Below, piece after piece: positions 5,094 to 5,097 of a stretch of DNA of 5,097 bases. The position numbers and the translations under genes were made by a program. Each line of letters begins with the position of its first letter. The first letter of the stretch is position 1. The stretch is taken from positions 1 through 5,097 of the forward strand of contig CAJMQD010000094.1 of assembly GCA_905215425.1 (NCBI GenBank). The letters are read 5' to 3'. A model generated the notes under the pieces. It made no database searches. It was not told the origin of the DNA and saw only the letters and a program-made list of their open reading frames with translations. Origin of the DNA: an uncultured bacterium. GTDB taxonomy: Bacteria; Bacillota; Clostridia; Oscillospirales; Oscillospiraceae.

Positions 5094-5097
5094 TATA

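Overview
The window looks like chromosomal DNA from a moderately GC-rich member of the Firmicutes, most plausibly a gut-type Clostridia of the Oscillospiraceae kind. The reasons are consensus AGGAGG-type ribosome binding sites, sigma-A style promoters, a TTG start codon, Clostridia-like protein families and dispersed palindromic repeats between genes. This placement is inference from style, not from a database match. There are four complete protein genes and no rRNA, tRNA, CRISPR array or transposase gene.

Layout. Positions 1-124 hold three consecutive hairpins, the third (58-93, with a T-rich tail) being a good rightward terminator for a gene outside the window. Next is an Rrf2-family regulator on the minus strand (125-556), then a 271-base divergent control region (557-827), then cysK, O-acetylserine sulfhydrylase, on the plus strand (828-1760). 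Positions 1761-1871 separate the convergent cysK and MATE genes and hold two strong hairpins. A MATE-family efflux transporter lies on the minus strand (1872-3236). A 453-base divergent region (3237-3689) carries the MATE promoter, a MITE-like palindromic repeat module and a promoter for the last gene. That gene is a CNNM/CorC-type membrane protein with paired CBS domains on the plus strand (3690-5039). Two more tandem hairpins (5051-5093) reach the right edge and may begin an IS200/IS605-type element.

How the parts work together. The Rrf2 regulator and cysK look like one cysteine-control unit. Their promoters diverge (TATAAT/TTGAAA leftward, TTGACA/TACTAT rightward). A perfect 9-bp inverted repeat lies between them, overlapping one -35 box and touching the other, so one bound dimer could control both genes. 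The regulator combines two features usually seen apart: three cysteines spaced much like the Fe-S ligands of IscR, and a C-terminal Tyr-Val-Ile tail like those by which partner proteins dock in the CysK active site. The cysK leader (about 160 nt) also holds a nine-codon open frame whose last sense codon is Cys, directly followed by hairpins that can pair in mutually exclusive ways. The MATE and CorC-like genes look like independent single-gene units with their own promoters.

The most unusual non-coding structure is a family of 16-bp arms of the form CAGNYTGTCRAAAAAG that occurs five times in two intergenic regions. It includes a 38-bp segment present as two identical inverted copies on either side of the MATE gene.
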